From assembly GCA_029204225.1 (NCBI GenBank), contig CM055113.1, forward strand, positions 28,051,873 to 28,115,872: a stretch of 64,000 nt of DNA, in the 5' to 3' direction. Source of the DNA: Diphasiastrum complanatum (taxonomy: Eukaryota > Streptophyta > Lycopodiopsida > Lycopodiales > Lycopodiaceae). The notes under the pieces were generated by a model. That model searched no databases. It was not told the DNA's origin and saw only the letters and a list, made by a program, of their open reading frames with translations. The translations under genes and the position numbers were made by a program. Each line of letters opens with the position of its first letter. Position 1 is the first letter of the stretch. Shown one piece after another: positions 1 through 10,272 of the stretch.

Positions 1-62
1 AACGTGTCTCTTATTGTGTTTTCCTATCCTCATCTTAGGGGTTTTCCCTAGTGGTCTTTACA
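1..62 (+). repeat. 3' end of a 5' LTR, cut by the window start
   Basis: The sequence ends in TTTACA one base before a canonical initiator Met-tRNA primer site, so it is read as the end of an LTR. The rest lies left of the window. No matching LTR end is seen downstream, so the 3' partner must be truncated. Confidence 0.6.
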
Positions 63-63
63 T

Positions 64-75
64 TGGTATCAGAGC
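64..75 (+). promoter_or_regulatory. Primer binding site (initiator Met-tRNA)
   Basis: TGGTATCAGAGC is complementary to the 3' end of plant initiator methionine tRNA, the usual primer for minus-strand synthesis of LTR retrotransposons. It lies one base after the LTR end, the normal spacing. Confidence 0.85.
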
Positions 76-1414
76 AAGGCTAGGATGTGGTCTTGGATGG
101 GAAGGAGACAAGCTCTATACCAAATCAAAAGCACATGGATTTATTTCTTGGATTAGTGTGTAGAACTCTCAAGAAGAAAATCGAGTTTTGGATCCTCTAA
201 TTCTGAATTGAAGCATGTTGGCAAGAGGAGTGGTAGAGTGCACTTCCACCGAATTATTTTTTTGTTAATATTGCTTCTAATTAGTATGGATTCATCTCTG
301 ATTTTTTGAAACTTTGAGAGAACCCTTTTTGAGGTAGTATGATTTGTGTATACAAATCTGGTAGCTTGTTTCCCATATCAATGATGATTGATAACATGTA
401 GGACTGGTTTATATTTGTTGATAGATTGAGTATGTTCAATTTATCCTGGAAAACACACTATTAGAACTAAGATTTTGGGATTCTACTGTTTGCATGTTGA
501 GGATTCAGTTTTGAAGAAGTTAATCCTTCGGTACTACGTGCCAACTATAGACCCTTGTGAAACTGCTGTTATGTTTATATTCTTTAATGATATGCTACTG
601 AAAACAGAGACTAGTTTTAGACAAACATCCTAATGTGTGTGAGTAACTATTCCTAGAAAAATATTGATGTTGTAAATGATTGGAATAGGAACTTTGTGAT
701 GATTCTTAAGATGATGAGTAATTCTCAATCTATGAAAGAGTCAAGAATTTATATTAGTTAGTTGAAAATATGAATTTATTTACTCTAGTAGTTCTACTAC
801 TGATTGTGGTCTATAGATGCTTGTGTATGGTTTTCAGCCTAGACCTTCGGTTAATTGGGAGACAGACAAATCTATCGAGATTGAATGGTTGTTATTTTCT
901 GCATGAGATGCTAGGAATAGAGCACTTAACTCAAGAGAGTATGCAAGGTACTTGGAATTGAGTTAAAGTCATTTTATCTTTGTAGATCTCCTAGAGATTT
1001 TAGTAGAATGAATTGTTATACCTTAGGTTATTGGACATTGTAAGTGTATTTTTACCAAGAAGCATTTATGAGGATAGTCTTGGACTATAATTGTTTGTTT
1101 CTTTAAGTTTTGAACATTGATCTCCAATGTAAGGTGATAATTCACCTAGTGGTTCATGTAAAATGAATTTACATGAAGGTGACATTACTAGCTTGACCCA
1201 ATAGGAAAATTTATCGCTTAGTGTACTTTTGAAAGCAGATATAGTATTTTAGAGTAGAGATAAACAATTGGAAAATTGTTCCATCTCTAAGTACTTATTT
1301 GATAATTGAAGTCAAACCTTAGGTAATGATTTTCTGGGTAAATAGAGAAGTTAAAGAGTTGTTTTATAAACTTCTTGCCCGTTCTGAGGACATAACTCGT
1401 TTAAGGGGGGAAGA
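76..1414 (+). mobile_element. Internal region of a non-coding LTR retrotransposon
   Basis: About 1.3 kb lies between the primer site at 64-75 and a purine run at 1402-1414 (AAGGGGGGAAGAA type) that looks like a polypurine tract. No gag or pol motif can be read in any frame, and the open frames are short and random-looking. The layout fits a non-autonomous LTR element or a heavily decayed internal region that would depend on another element's proteins. Lineage is not determined; the form of the purine tract recalls gypsy-type elements. Confidence 0.45.
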
Positions 1415-1415
1415 A

Positions 1416-1750
1416 TGTTATGTCCATGTCTTGTATATGGGATTCGGCATAATGCTAGACTTGGATATCCGTACGAGATTATTAGTTATGCCATGTCATT
1501 CCGGACCTGTGGAGCTTTTGCATGGTGATTGACAGCTTTTGTGCAAGAATGGGAAGTGAAATGATTTTGATAGGAATAGGGGGATCCTAGAGAGAATATT
1601 CTCTAGCTTTTGGAGAGTATTTACCTCGTAAGAAGTTGCCCATCTCCTCATTCTAATTTCATGTTGCCAAGAGCCAGGGTCCTCTCCTCTCTTGCATTCA
1701 ATCACCATGGCTCGGGGGTGAAGCGGGTAAGGATTTGACTATTCGTTTCA
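1416..1750 (+). repeat. Probable partial 3' LTR
   Basis: TGTTATGTCC follows directly on the purine run at 1402-1414, as expected for an LTR start. The right edge is uncertain, because the LTR end seen at the window start is not found again before the WRKY gene. The 3' LTR is therefore probably truncated. Confidence 0.4.
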
Positions 1751-2659
1751 TGTTGGTTGGGTGGTTTGGCTCCATAGGTGTCCTTTTGGTTGCATGCAAC
1801 AGGATCTAGGCAAACCTTCACTTGGCAATCCTTACATTTTTTTTTTAGTGTTTATACTTTACTCTACAAAATTGCCAAAAGAATTTCAGAACATGTCGGT
1901 CGGAAGGCAGAAGCTTGAATCTGGATTGCTACGTAGTGACATCTAAAAAAATTACATCAAAAACATAGGAAATGGTTCTAATATGCCCTCCCAATTTTCT
2001 CATATATGTTGTATACGTCTACCAATAGCATAAACATAGTTAGATACAATATACAAAATAAAACTAGGTGATTGATATACCAAGCTTTTCTTTAAATCGC
2101 GATTGAAAAATTATAAAACAAGAATTGCATTTTTTAAAAACCACTAAAAGATTTAAAAAACTCATTTTAATTTTCAAACTTGGGGAACTCTATTTGAATC
2201 TCCATTCACTCTAGTGAGAGAGTAATGGTAAGATTTAAGGGTCAAATACTAGTGAGAGGGTAGTGGGCTCTGTAAGACCTAAGGGTGGGGATAATACCAT
2301 CTTGATCTAAGGGTGAGGATATATGATACCATCTTAAGGGTTGGGATATATGATACCATCTTAGAGGTGTGGGATATACCATCTTGATCTAAGGGTGAGG
2401 ATATCTTGCAGAGATGACTACTGCACCATGATCGTGGTGCAAAATACGGCGCATCCCTCAAACTCACGCGCATCCCTCAAACTCACGTAAAAGTAAAAGT
2501 TTAGCAAATCTTCACAATAGCTTAGGACAAAGCAAAAATGCATACAATGGATTAGAACCTGGCTTCTTTGACCTTTAATTCAGTTGAAGTTTTCTTGCAG
2601 TTAGAGGCATCAAGTTGTGTGGGTTTCTGCAAAGGGTTTGAGTTCAGATACTAGATAAC
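1751..2659. other. WRKY upstream region with a small minisatellite
   Basis: No gene is seen. At about 2284-2405 a unit of roughly 30 bp built on GATACCATCTTAAGGGT repeats about four times with variation. The missing first exon of the WRKY gene would be expected here or further left, but no recognisable N-terminal WRKY group III sequence is visible. Confidence 0.5.
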
Positions 2660-4066
2660 ATGCTGCTAAAATGTGACGGCTTCAGTGGGCATTCAGCTGA
2701 ATTAGCGATAGTTAGACAGGTTATTGTGTTGGAGATTCTTAATGAACGCATGCAGCTCTGGTTTTTCAGAAAATCCTTTCCAAAAACGGTTCTGACACTG
2801 CCAGTCAGCATTACTGAGCGCGGTACTGATCTTCTTCCAGCTGATGGTTATGCATGGCGAAAATATGGACAGAAAGACATTCAGAATTCACGTCATCCAA
2901 GGTAGTTTCTATATGGATAACTGCTAGCACACGCTATAGCTTTATCATGCAGCAATAACGTTTGGGTTTTCAATCTGCTGTGTAATTGAGGACGTGATGA
3001 TTTCACAATTCAGTTTCATCACAGTAATCTGAAGCATGTGGAAATGTGCAGAAGCTATTACAGATGCACATATCGAAAAGAGCTCGGATGTCCTGCAACT
3101 AAGCACGTGCAGCGATTAGATGATGATCCTTCACTGCTATGCGTCACCTACAATGGTGTCCACACTTGCCACATGTCGATGCAGATGCAACAAATATGCT
3201 CAAGGTTACCACCGGATGTAGCTATGCCTCTCCCACAATGGCAGACGTCAACCTCTGAGGAAAACTCGTCCTTTATGGTGATTGATCGTGGGGGCCAGAG
3301 CCAGCCAGGAACATATGCTACATTTGTGACCAGCTCAGAAGGTTTTGAGGAACCACACATCACAGGCTCAAGAGATGGACCTTTCAACACTTCATGGAGG
3401 TATAATTCCCCTTCTGTCACGACACCTGCTGCTGCTCCCAAATTCGGAACTGATCCAATTTCCATTAGAGAATTTCAGCCTGTCAACCAGCTTCTTGATG
3501 AAACTCATCATCAGAGCAGGCCAAATGAGCAGTATTGTGCTTCTATTATGAAGCATCCGTCTTCTGCAAACCTGAGATCAGGTAGTGATGGCTATCGGGC
3601 TATTGCTGGATGGAACACTACTTTAGGGAATGAAACCACTACTCACACATCTCCAGAATATTCAACTCGTTATCATTTGGAAAGTAGATCAATGCAGGAG
3701 TTTTTAGCTCACGAAACAACGTCATGGTCTACAGATTCTTGTATAGAGCCCACACAGAGAGCAGTAAACGATTCTCAATCCAACTACCTGCAAAGAGGTA
3801 GCCTAAATGATCTCTGTGCAGCATTACCATCCCTAACGCAATCGATTTCTTTATCAGAGCGCAATTATTTTGTCAGGACAATCACAGAGTCACCAGTAGA
3901 ACTTTTGGAGATGCCTACGCGGGACAGAGAGTTTGCAATAGAAGATCAACATCATTCAAGCTCTTTCCAAACCCACTATACCCCAACTATAACTTCGGCT
4001 GGTGAAGAACAGCTATGCGAGGTAGAGGATCAGGCTGCATCATCTGTACTATATGATCGTAATTAG
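2660..4066 (+). CDS. WRKY transcription factor, group III (5' end uncertain)
   Basis: This is a plant transcription factor that would bind W-box DNA in the nucleus. Two exons, 2660-2901 and 3052-4066, give about 418 residues. WRKYGQK is at residues 66-72, followed by a zinc finger with Cys86, Cys94, His118 and Cys120 (C-x7-C-x23-H-x-C), the group III signature. Group III members often act in defence and senescence responses, but this copy's role cannot be told. The C-terminal tail of about 300 residues is rich in Ser, Thr and Gln and has no named domain. The intron splits the Arg codon just before SYYRC, the classic WRKY position. Family members usually have an earlier exon with a leucine-rich N-terminus. 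Residues 1-45 here do not look like one, so the ATG at 2660 is doubtful and splicing into the acceptor at 2767-2769 is an alternative. No stop or frameshift interrupts the frame. Confidence 0.88.
2902..3051 (+). other. WRKY-domain intron (GT-AG, phase 2)
   Basis: The 150-bp intron begins GTAGTT and ends TGCAG. It splits an Arg codon as AG|A, restoring ...RHPR-SYYRC... across the junction. This is the conserved intron position of most WRKY domains and is the reason for joining the two open frames. Confidence 0.9.
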
Positions 4067-4560
4067 CATTAGCTACATTGCAATTATTGCATATTCTCGT
4101 GGGGATCCAACTGATGACTCCATAGCATCCTAGCGGTTTATGAATGATATAATTTTGGCTCACACATGAGTTTGATATGGTGAACTGCTTTTGCATTTTG
4201 GAAATAAATCTTGTCTTGCCTTAACAGGCAAGTTAAGGCAAGAGATTGTTGGGAAAAGCAGGAAAGTCGGCAAAGCATAGGAATGAAATCACTAGCATTT
4301 TTCAAAAATAGATATCTTCAAAATTTTGAAGATTTTTTATATATACATATAAACCTTTTTATGAGGAGTCTTCCTTAGAAAATCTTTTCAAAATCTATAT
4401 CTTAAAAGTTTTGACAATTTTTTTGATAAACTTTTTTATGAGCAATAGTCCTTAGAAAATCAACAAGCTTTATATAGGTTTTTTGACTATAACTTAAAAA
4501 AGGTTTCGTGAATTCAAATGCGGTTGATTTTTCTTGTGAGAGAGATTAGATATTTTAACT
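4067..4560. other. WRKY 3' flank, no gene seen
   Basis: AT-rich sequence. A short stretch at about 4255-4290 (GGAAAGTCGGCAA followed by an AGGAATG motif) recurs in similar form at about 34762-34795, so it is part of a dispersed repeat. No clear polyadenylation signal was fixed. Confidence 0.4.

Positions 4561-4562
<2 letters not shown>

Positions 4563-4613
<51 letters not shown>
4563..4613. repeat. (TC)n microsatellite
   Basis: An uninterrupted TC dinucleotide run of about 51 bp. Open frames reading Arg-Glu repeats across it on the minus strand are artefacts. Confidence 0.97.
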
Positions 4614-4616
<3 letters not shown>

Positions 4617-4917
4617 CAACATGGCCTTTTCGGAAGGCAAAATTTTTGGGCCTACATCTAAGGCAGGGGTATTGTAATTATTATTTTTTATATTTTGACA
4701 TGTCAAAATTTGGTTAGGTTAATGTTTTGCCTTTTCTTAATGCTTAGAAAAATCAACTTCCGTATAAAATTGGATTTTCTCTCTGAAAAGTAGCTGCATT
4801 TTCTCTCTCACGACAATTATTACTCTCTCCCTCAAAAGTATTGCCATTCTCTTTCTCTCGCATGGAGTCTCGCAAAGACTTCATCAAAATGAGTTCTATT
4901 CTCTCTCAAAACTATGG

Positions 4918-4920
<3 letters not shown>

Positions 4921-5001
<81 letters not shown>
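4921..5001. repeat. (CT)n microsatellite
   Basis: An uninterrupted CT run of about 81 bp. The surrounding 4780-4920 is also CTCTC-rich, so the run probably grew from pyrimidine-rich sequence. Confidence 0.97.
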
Positions 5002-5004
<3 letters not shown>

Positions 5005-5162
5005 AACACACTAAAACAATTCAGTTCCACTTCCGTAAAATCAACCTTCACATTTTTACAAAGAAAAAACGGACTAGCCTCACAGAACGTAATCTGTGGG
5101 GCAAATTTTTTTATGACAATTTTTTTTTAAAAGTCGGAAGGTGCACGTAAAAAAATTTACTC

Positions 5163-5202
5163 TTTTTACACGCACCTTCTGCCCGGAAGGTGCATGTAAA
5201 AA
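5163..5202. repeat. Short inverted repeat (hairpin)
   Basis: The arms at 5163-5179 and 5186-5202 (TTTTTACACGCACCTTC and its near-exact complement, 16 of 17) flank a 6-base spacer. A third partial copy of the motif starts near 5139. This could be the tip of a small foldback element; no target duplication was identified. Confidence 0.6.
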
Positions 5203-5336
5203 AAATTTACCTAAAAAAAAATGTAAAAACCAAATTCACGCAAGGGAAGGGCCGACTCCTCAGCCCTTCCACCCTTGGAAGGTTGATGCGCCCTCGAGCA
5301 CACCTTCCCAGGCGGATGGGCCTCAGAGTTAGACCT

Positions 5337-5351
5337 CCCCCCCCCCCCCCC
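5337..5351. repeat. Poly-C tract
   Basis: A run of 15 C, next to a GC-richer patch at 5240-5330 that stands out from the AT-rich surroundings. The length may be unreliable because of sequencing. Confidence 0.85.
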
Positions 5352-6323
5352 TTTCTCTCCGTGTGTTGTAAAATGTCGCAAAGACTTTACAACATGAATA
5401 GAATCAACCTGATTATTCAGGTTACAACCAAAATAGAAGCACTTACATTGATCAAGTTTGAAGTTCATCTATACTGGACGTTGTATTAAGGTTTTCTCAT
5501 GGTTTCAACATTGTTTTTGTCTTGGCATTTTCAGCTTAGTTTGCATATTCGTTCCGACAAAGTGAAGGTCTAGACTCAATGATTGTTTTTTTTTTTTGAG
5601 TTCTTAAATTTTAAAGTGTATGTTTCATGTATCAAATATATGATTTCTAACAAATTGATAGTTTAAAAATTATCTTTACTTATTTTGAGTACCATACATA
5701 AACCCCGCCTTTGGCAACGGTAAGATGATTTGTTAGTGTATATTGCTTTTGTTGCTTTGATTCCTTGTGTATTGAGCACATTTCCACATGTCGATTATGC
5801 AATGCATAAATGTGCTAGGCCAATGTTTGCTTCAAACTGGAAAGAATAGAGATGGGTGCTTCCTTAGATGGTCGTGGCACTCAAACATCCATGAATTTGT
5901 GGCAAAGGTAGACAAGCAATCTGAGAGCAATACTCACTGCTATTTAAATATTTTATTTCATGATGTCAACATAAACGAAGGCAATTTACCTTGCCTAGCA
6001 CAAAGTCAAATCATAATCCCCACGAGAGAAGAAGCTTGTTTCTTCTTTGGGACCCATCAAACATGTTGTTGCGACCTTTGATCCCAAGCACACTTCTTCA
6101 CCACTCCTCTTGTCTCTTTTGACCATTAGTTTTTTGGTGTCTTATTCGTAAAGGAATACTTCAGCCTACACAAGCTCATCCCACCAGACTAACTTTGATG
6201 CTCAATTATTCAAACAAAGCTATTATATCCTACTTCTTAGCCCTAGCCCATTGACTTCTTACCTGCTACTCTTGTTGTGACATGTAATATCTATGTCTAA
6301 AGCAAGATATATTATGTAATAAC
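5352..6323. other. Gene-free stretch
   Basis: Nothing recognisable. A 97-codon open frame at 5788-6081 has no motif I know and no supporting context, so it is not called a gene. Confidence 0.4.
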
Positions 6324-6678
6324 CACTACAACATTTTGGATGTTTACCGACCCTATTACCAAGGCTTTTATGAAGAATTTTTTTGTTCTGAAAAAAAGGA
6401 TGACAACCCTCGATATACACCATGGAGTATGCCTCGGAAGGAGATCCTCGATAATTACCTCGGTAATCGAGGCTTCTTCGTCTCTTTTTTGCTTTGTTTA
6501 TAGCATGTATAAACTGAGGGATATACTGAGGGACCTCAATATTTTCCTCCCAAAAAGCCATTAGTTAAATTACATTTCCGAGGGATATATCAAGGGATTT
6601 ATACCTTGGTATATTCCTTTCAAAATGGCACCCTATTCCGAGGATTATTCCAAGGGATGAAAAATCGCAAAAAAAAAA

Positions 6679-6722
6679 TTAGGGTAGAATGGAGCCAGTT
6701 TACTGGTTCCATTCTACCCTAA
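6679..6722. repeat. Hairpin with 20-bp arms
   Basis: The arms at 6679-6698 and 6703-6722 match at 19 of 20 positions around a 4-base loop (TTTA). The left arm begins TTAGGGTAGAATGG. It lies inside the CACTA-like remnant and could be a foldback insert or part of that element's subterminal structure. Confidence 0.85.
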
Positions 6723-6953
6723 AAATGGACTCCATCCGACCCCAAGAGTCTTTTGCACCACCTCTTATGAAGTTGGTACGCAAAATCATTTGTTCATGAT
6801 TGTTAATGAACATATTTTCAAATATTTGAGTTACATTTTACGCGCTTGAAAATTGATGAAGGAGACTTATCTTAAAACAATACATAGTCACACATAAATA
6901 TTCCAGGTACAGAGATATGTTACAAATTGGATTATTGAAACCAGATATGTTAC

Positions 6954-7044
6954 CTAAGTAGATCCAGTTGAGTCATCCTCGTCCTGGTCATTGACGTCGC
7001 GATCGGACTCATGTGACTGTGATGCATGATTGGGACTACGATAC
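6954..7044 (-). pseudogene. Acidic C-terminal exon fragment
   Basis: On the minus strand, a possible acceptor (GATGCAG) is followed by an open stretch of about 30 codons rich in Asp, Glu and Ser (DVNDQDEDDS) that ends at a stop at 6954-6956. The position inside CACTA-like sequence makes a transposon protein tail likely, but there is too little to assign it. Confidence 0.25.
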
Positions 7045-7415
7045 CTGCATCTAATGAAGATGAGTTAGTTATTTGAGAAATGTGATGAGAGTGAAATTCA
7101 GGCCACATGAATGTAGTGAAGTTAAAATATATCTTGAAGCCATATATACCTCCACTGATTCCAACCCATTATCAACATATTCATCAATAAAAGTAGAGAT
7201 TTATTTCTAAAATGTGTAAATTTATTTTCATAAATCCTACTATAGAAAACGTGCATCTACAACAAAAATAGGAGACAAACATTTATGTAAAAATTTATGA
7301 GCAGAAGTATACAATCTACCATCTATGTGTTGGTAATAATCTAGCATTGTTCAAGCACAACTTACTAATGTTTATCATAAATCTGTTTCTGAAATGTAAA
7401 AATCTATAAGCAGAT

Positions 7416-7489
7416 GTCGGAACAGACCTCGGAATAAGAGATGGTATACTGCATTAAACAGATCCATATATTCTGAGGTCTGTTCCGAC
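7416..7489. repeat. Hairpin with 21-bp arms
   Basis: The arms at 7416-7436 and 7469-7489 begin GTCGGAACAGACCTC and match at 20 of 21 positions. A more decayed copy lies near 15745-15830 in the inverted partner segment, so the hairpin belongs to that repeat family. Confidence 0.75.
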
Positions 7490-7659
7490 CTCCACTGATT
7501 CCCACCCAAGCTGATAGATCTGTTGTTACAGCTTTTACTCCCTGTCCTAGTTGTTTATTGTTTTTACTTATAGATGTATTTCTTGTAAATACAAAAATGG
7601 CTAAGTCATCGGCCTATGGTGACCTTTGTAACAAAAATGTAAATCAAAACTGTTAATGA

Positions 7660-8344
7660 TGCTTTTGAGCCTCAGAGTTGCATGTTGCTTGGGTATAGGG
7701 TACTGGGTCATTAATTTGGAGTCGTTGGACTGACCTCCTAAAAAGTAGGAGAGTTGACTAGTCAACATGACACATGTCATATGCTCACTAGGACACTTGG
7801 TCCAATGAATGAGTGACACATGTCAGGGTTGATTGGTCAAACATGACATGTGTCACATGCTCACTGGGACACTTGGTCCAATGGATGAGTGACACATGGC
7901 AGCCTACTCACTTGCCTATGTATTAGGATACTGCCAAGTGGCAAGTGTCGACTATGCATGGAGTTGGCCATGTGTCGAGATTTAGGAAGGGTCAAGGTTA
8001 AGGGTTGCTTGAGGATTGTGTATAAGTGAGCCTAGAGAGAGGCATTCTAGATCATAATCTATGCAGCAAAGGCAAGTGTCGACTGTGCATGGAGTTGGCC
8101 ATGTGTCAAAATTTAGGAAAAGTCAAGGTTAAGGGGTGCTTGAGGATTGTGTATAAGTGAGCCTAGAGAGAGGCATCCTGGATCATAATCTATGCAGCAA
8201 AGGTTGGGAGGAGATGACGCAGCCAGCTCCACTGTGTTTGTGTTTGATGTTATGTGCTTGCAGAGAATCAGAAAGGCTGGAAATTTGTGGCGATCAGTGC
8301 ATGTTTGGATGGGCGTCAGTTGGAAGATCAAGGAGAGCCTGACA
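7660..8344 (+). repeat. Probable 5' LTR with internal tandem duplications
   Basis: The segment ends in GACA two bases before a Met-tRNA primer site, so it is read as an LTR. It holds two tandem duplications: a 75-bp unit at 7753-7827 and 7828-7902, and a 131-bp unit at 7941-8071 and 8072-8202. The left edge is a guess. It does not resemble the LTR at 11327-11582, so this LTR and the pol at 10.3-11.3 kb may come from different elements. Confidence 0.5.
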
Positions 8345-8346
8345 TT

Positions 8347-8358
8347 TGGTATCAGAGC
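8347..8358 (+). promoter_or_regulatory. Primer binding site (initiator Met-tRNA)
   Basis: TGGTATCAGAGC, as in most plant Ty1/copia elements. It marks the boundary between LTR and internal region. Confidence 0.85.
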
Positions 8359-8672
8359 GAGGCTTACATTCGGTAGAGAGGTGTAAAAATTTCAGCAACA
8401 GTGTAGGAGGACCATCGATGATCAGTGGCAACGGAAGGGCAAAAAAATTTGATGAATTTGGAAGCTAGAAACTAGGGCAGGTCCATCACTGAGGGACAAT
8501 TAGAAGTTTGTCAATTTCTGAGCCGAAAATGGGCGCAAACAATTGTCAGATTTCTATTTTTAGAAAGTTTGCATGGTAGTTGTCCATTTTTAAAGAGAAT
8601 GGTAGGTAATTATGGTAGGAAATAGAATATGGCTCTGAACATGTGAGTTCAGAGGCTATAAAGTTGTGACAC

Positions 8673-9841
8673 GTGTCCGCTATTAGCCCTCAAGAGGAGG
8701 CACAAGCATTTCCTATGGAGAATGCTTTTTTGAACAATAGTAGTGCTAAGAAAAAAGATTTTTTCTCTGAATCAAGCTTTGCTTTGAAAGCAAAAGAAAG
8801 GAAAGAATTCTTTTGTCACTATTGCAAAGATCCTGGTCATTTTGCCAAAGAACTGTCCCAAAAATTTTACATATTGCAGGAGGACAACTATAAATGTTGG
8901 AGTTCCAAATGCTCATATTGGATGAAGGCTTAGAGGAGGAAACTAGAAAATCAACTATTGTTGTTCCTATTAGCTGGAATGAAGTAGAACAAGATGAGTC
9001 ATGGTGAATGGATTCATACCGATCTATAATAGAATCAGTTTAAATGTTCTAGGCATAGGATCAATTATCTTGAAATTGGAAAATGATGAACATGAAATTT
9101 TTATGAAGTATTGTATGTTCCAAGATTAGCCAAAAACTTTCTCTAAGTAAGCTTATAAATTTTTGAATTTCAGTGGTATTTCATTCAAAGGAGTGTCTTC
9201 TAAAGAGAAATGACTACTAAAGTCCAATGAGACTGAGCATGGAACTTGCAAGGCTATGTCCAATAGTGGAAAAGACAATGTATCGCATTATAGGTATGGA
9301 CACTTGGGGACCCAATGGCTGAAGATGTTGTGTAAAAAGCAAATGGTTGAAGGCTTTGATTATCAAGAAGGAGGCCTACCAATTGTCTGTAAGAGCTCTG
9401 TTGTAGGCAAACAACAAAAATCCTTTTTCAAAGGTTCATGCAACACGTTCTCAAGAGGCACTAGATCTTATACACACATATTTGTGTGGGCCAATGAGGA
9501 AACTATTGGTCTTTGTGGCTGATTGGTCATAGAAACATATTGTCTATTTTCTGATAAATAAGGGAGGAGCTCTTGAGTTCAAAATCTTTAATGCTCTAGT
9601 TGAGAAATAGCAAGGGAAGGCAACCAAATGACTACATTTCGACAAATTAAATCCATCATGCTTAGTGATTTTTGTGTAGCATGAGATGGCATCCACGAAG
9701 AATTTACAAACCACAACAAAATGGTATCACAGAATGGCAAAACCACACCATTGTAGGAATGGCAAGGTATGTGCTTCATAGCATAGATATTTTCACGTCC
9801 CATGTAAAATGGGACAAACTTAATCCAAAAGGGATGAGATG
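8673..9841 (+). pseudogene. Copia element A: gag end, protease and integrase remains
   Basis: This is the decayed 5' half of a Ty1/copia polyprotein. A zinc knuckle reading CHYCKDPGHFAKE (about 8815-8855) marks the end of gag. A degraded protease region with a stop in place of the active-site context lies near 8990-9030. A GAG-pre-integrase motif HYRYGHLG is at about 9286-9310, and an integrase core relic with PQQNGI is at about 9715-9730. Multiple stops and frameshifts separate the blocks, so no polyprotein could be made. The frame is cut at 9841 by the CACTA-like insertion. Confidence 0.75.
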
Positions 9842-10270
9842 CACTACAACAAGACGGGCGATTACCAATGTTTTTTTGAGCATTTCTTTGAAAGATAGTT
9901 TTTAAAATGAGTCGCGGGGGGTTGGCGGAATGCTCAAGCCTCGGGTCCGGTGTTTGGCCTCGGTATAAGCTTACCAAATTTGAGCTTGTTTTTGAAACAT
10001 TTACAGAGAGGGATATAAAGAGAGTTATAAATTTAGTAAGGGCCTCGGAACATACATCGGAAAACTGAAGCTAATTTAAGAGGTATACCAAGGCTGACCT
10101 TGGTATAAGCCTACCAAATTTGAACTTGTTTTTGAGACATTTATAGAGAGGGTTATAAAGAGGGTCCATGTGGCCAGAGGCATTCCAAGACACTCTGCTA
10201 ACTCAGGGTAATACCGAGACTGATGAAAAAAAAGGCCCCTCGGTATAAACCACGGTATAAAACAGAATAT
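9842..10270. mobile_element. CACTA-like insertion within copia A
   Basis: The copia integrase reading breaks at 9841 and the new sequence starts CACTACAACAAGA, a CACTA-type terminus. It contains a near-duplicate segment beginning near 9958 and again near 10098, with shared text such as GTATAAGCTTACCAAATTTG, and many CCTCGG/CCTTGGTATA motifs shared with 6.3-6.7 kb. The expected inverted end is missing. Copia sequence resumes only in the middle of reverse transcriptase, so a deletion followed the insertion. Confidence 0.55.
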
Positions 10271-10272
10271 AA

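Larger units (their letters stand above)
6324..7520. mobile_element. CACTA-like element remnant
   Basis: The left edge begins CACTACAACA, as CACTA (En/Spm) ends do. Many CCGAGG/CCTCGG/CCTTGGTATA motifs follow, resembling subterminal repeats, and the same motifs occur in the insertion at 9842-10270. Inside are a 20-bp-arm hairpin (6679-6722), a short acidic coding stretch on the minus strand (6954-7044), and a segment (about 7150-7520) with an inverted partner at about 15620-15910. No intact transposase is present and the right end is not defined, so this may be a composite. Confidence 0.45.

Noticed and set aside
770-961. 63-codon open frame with a hydrophobic start
   Set aside because: Lies in the internal region of a non-coding LTR element; no motif or start context, ordinary for AT-rich DNA.
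3148-3465. 105-codon minus-strand frame
   Set aside because: Antisense to the WRKY second exon; no independent support.
5788-6081. 97-codon frame considered as a small gene
   Set aside because: No homology recognised, no splice or promoter context, and flanking sequence is repeat-rich.
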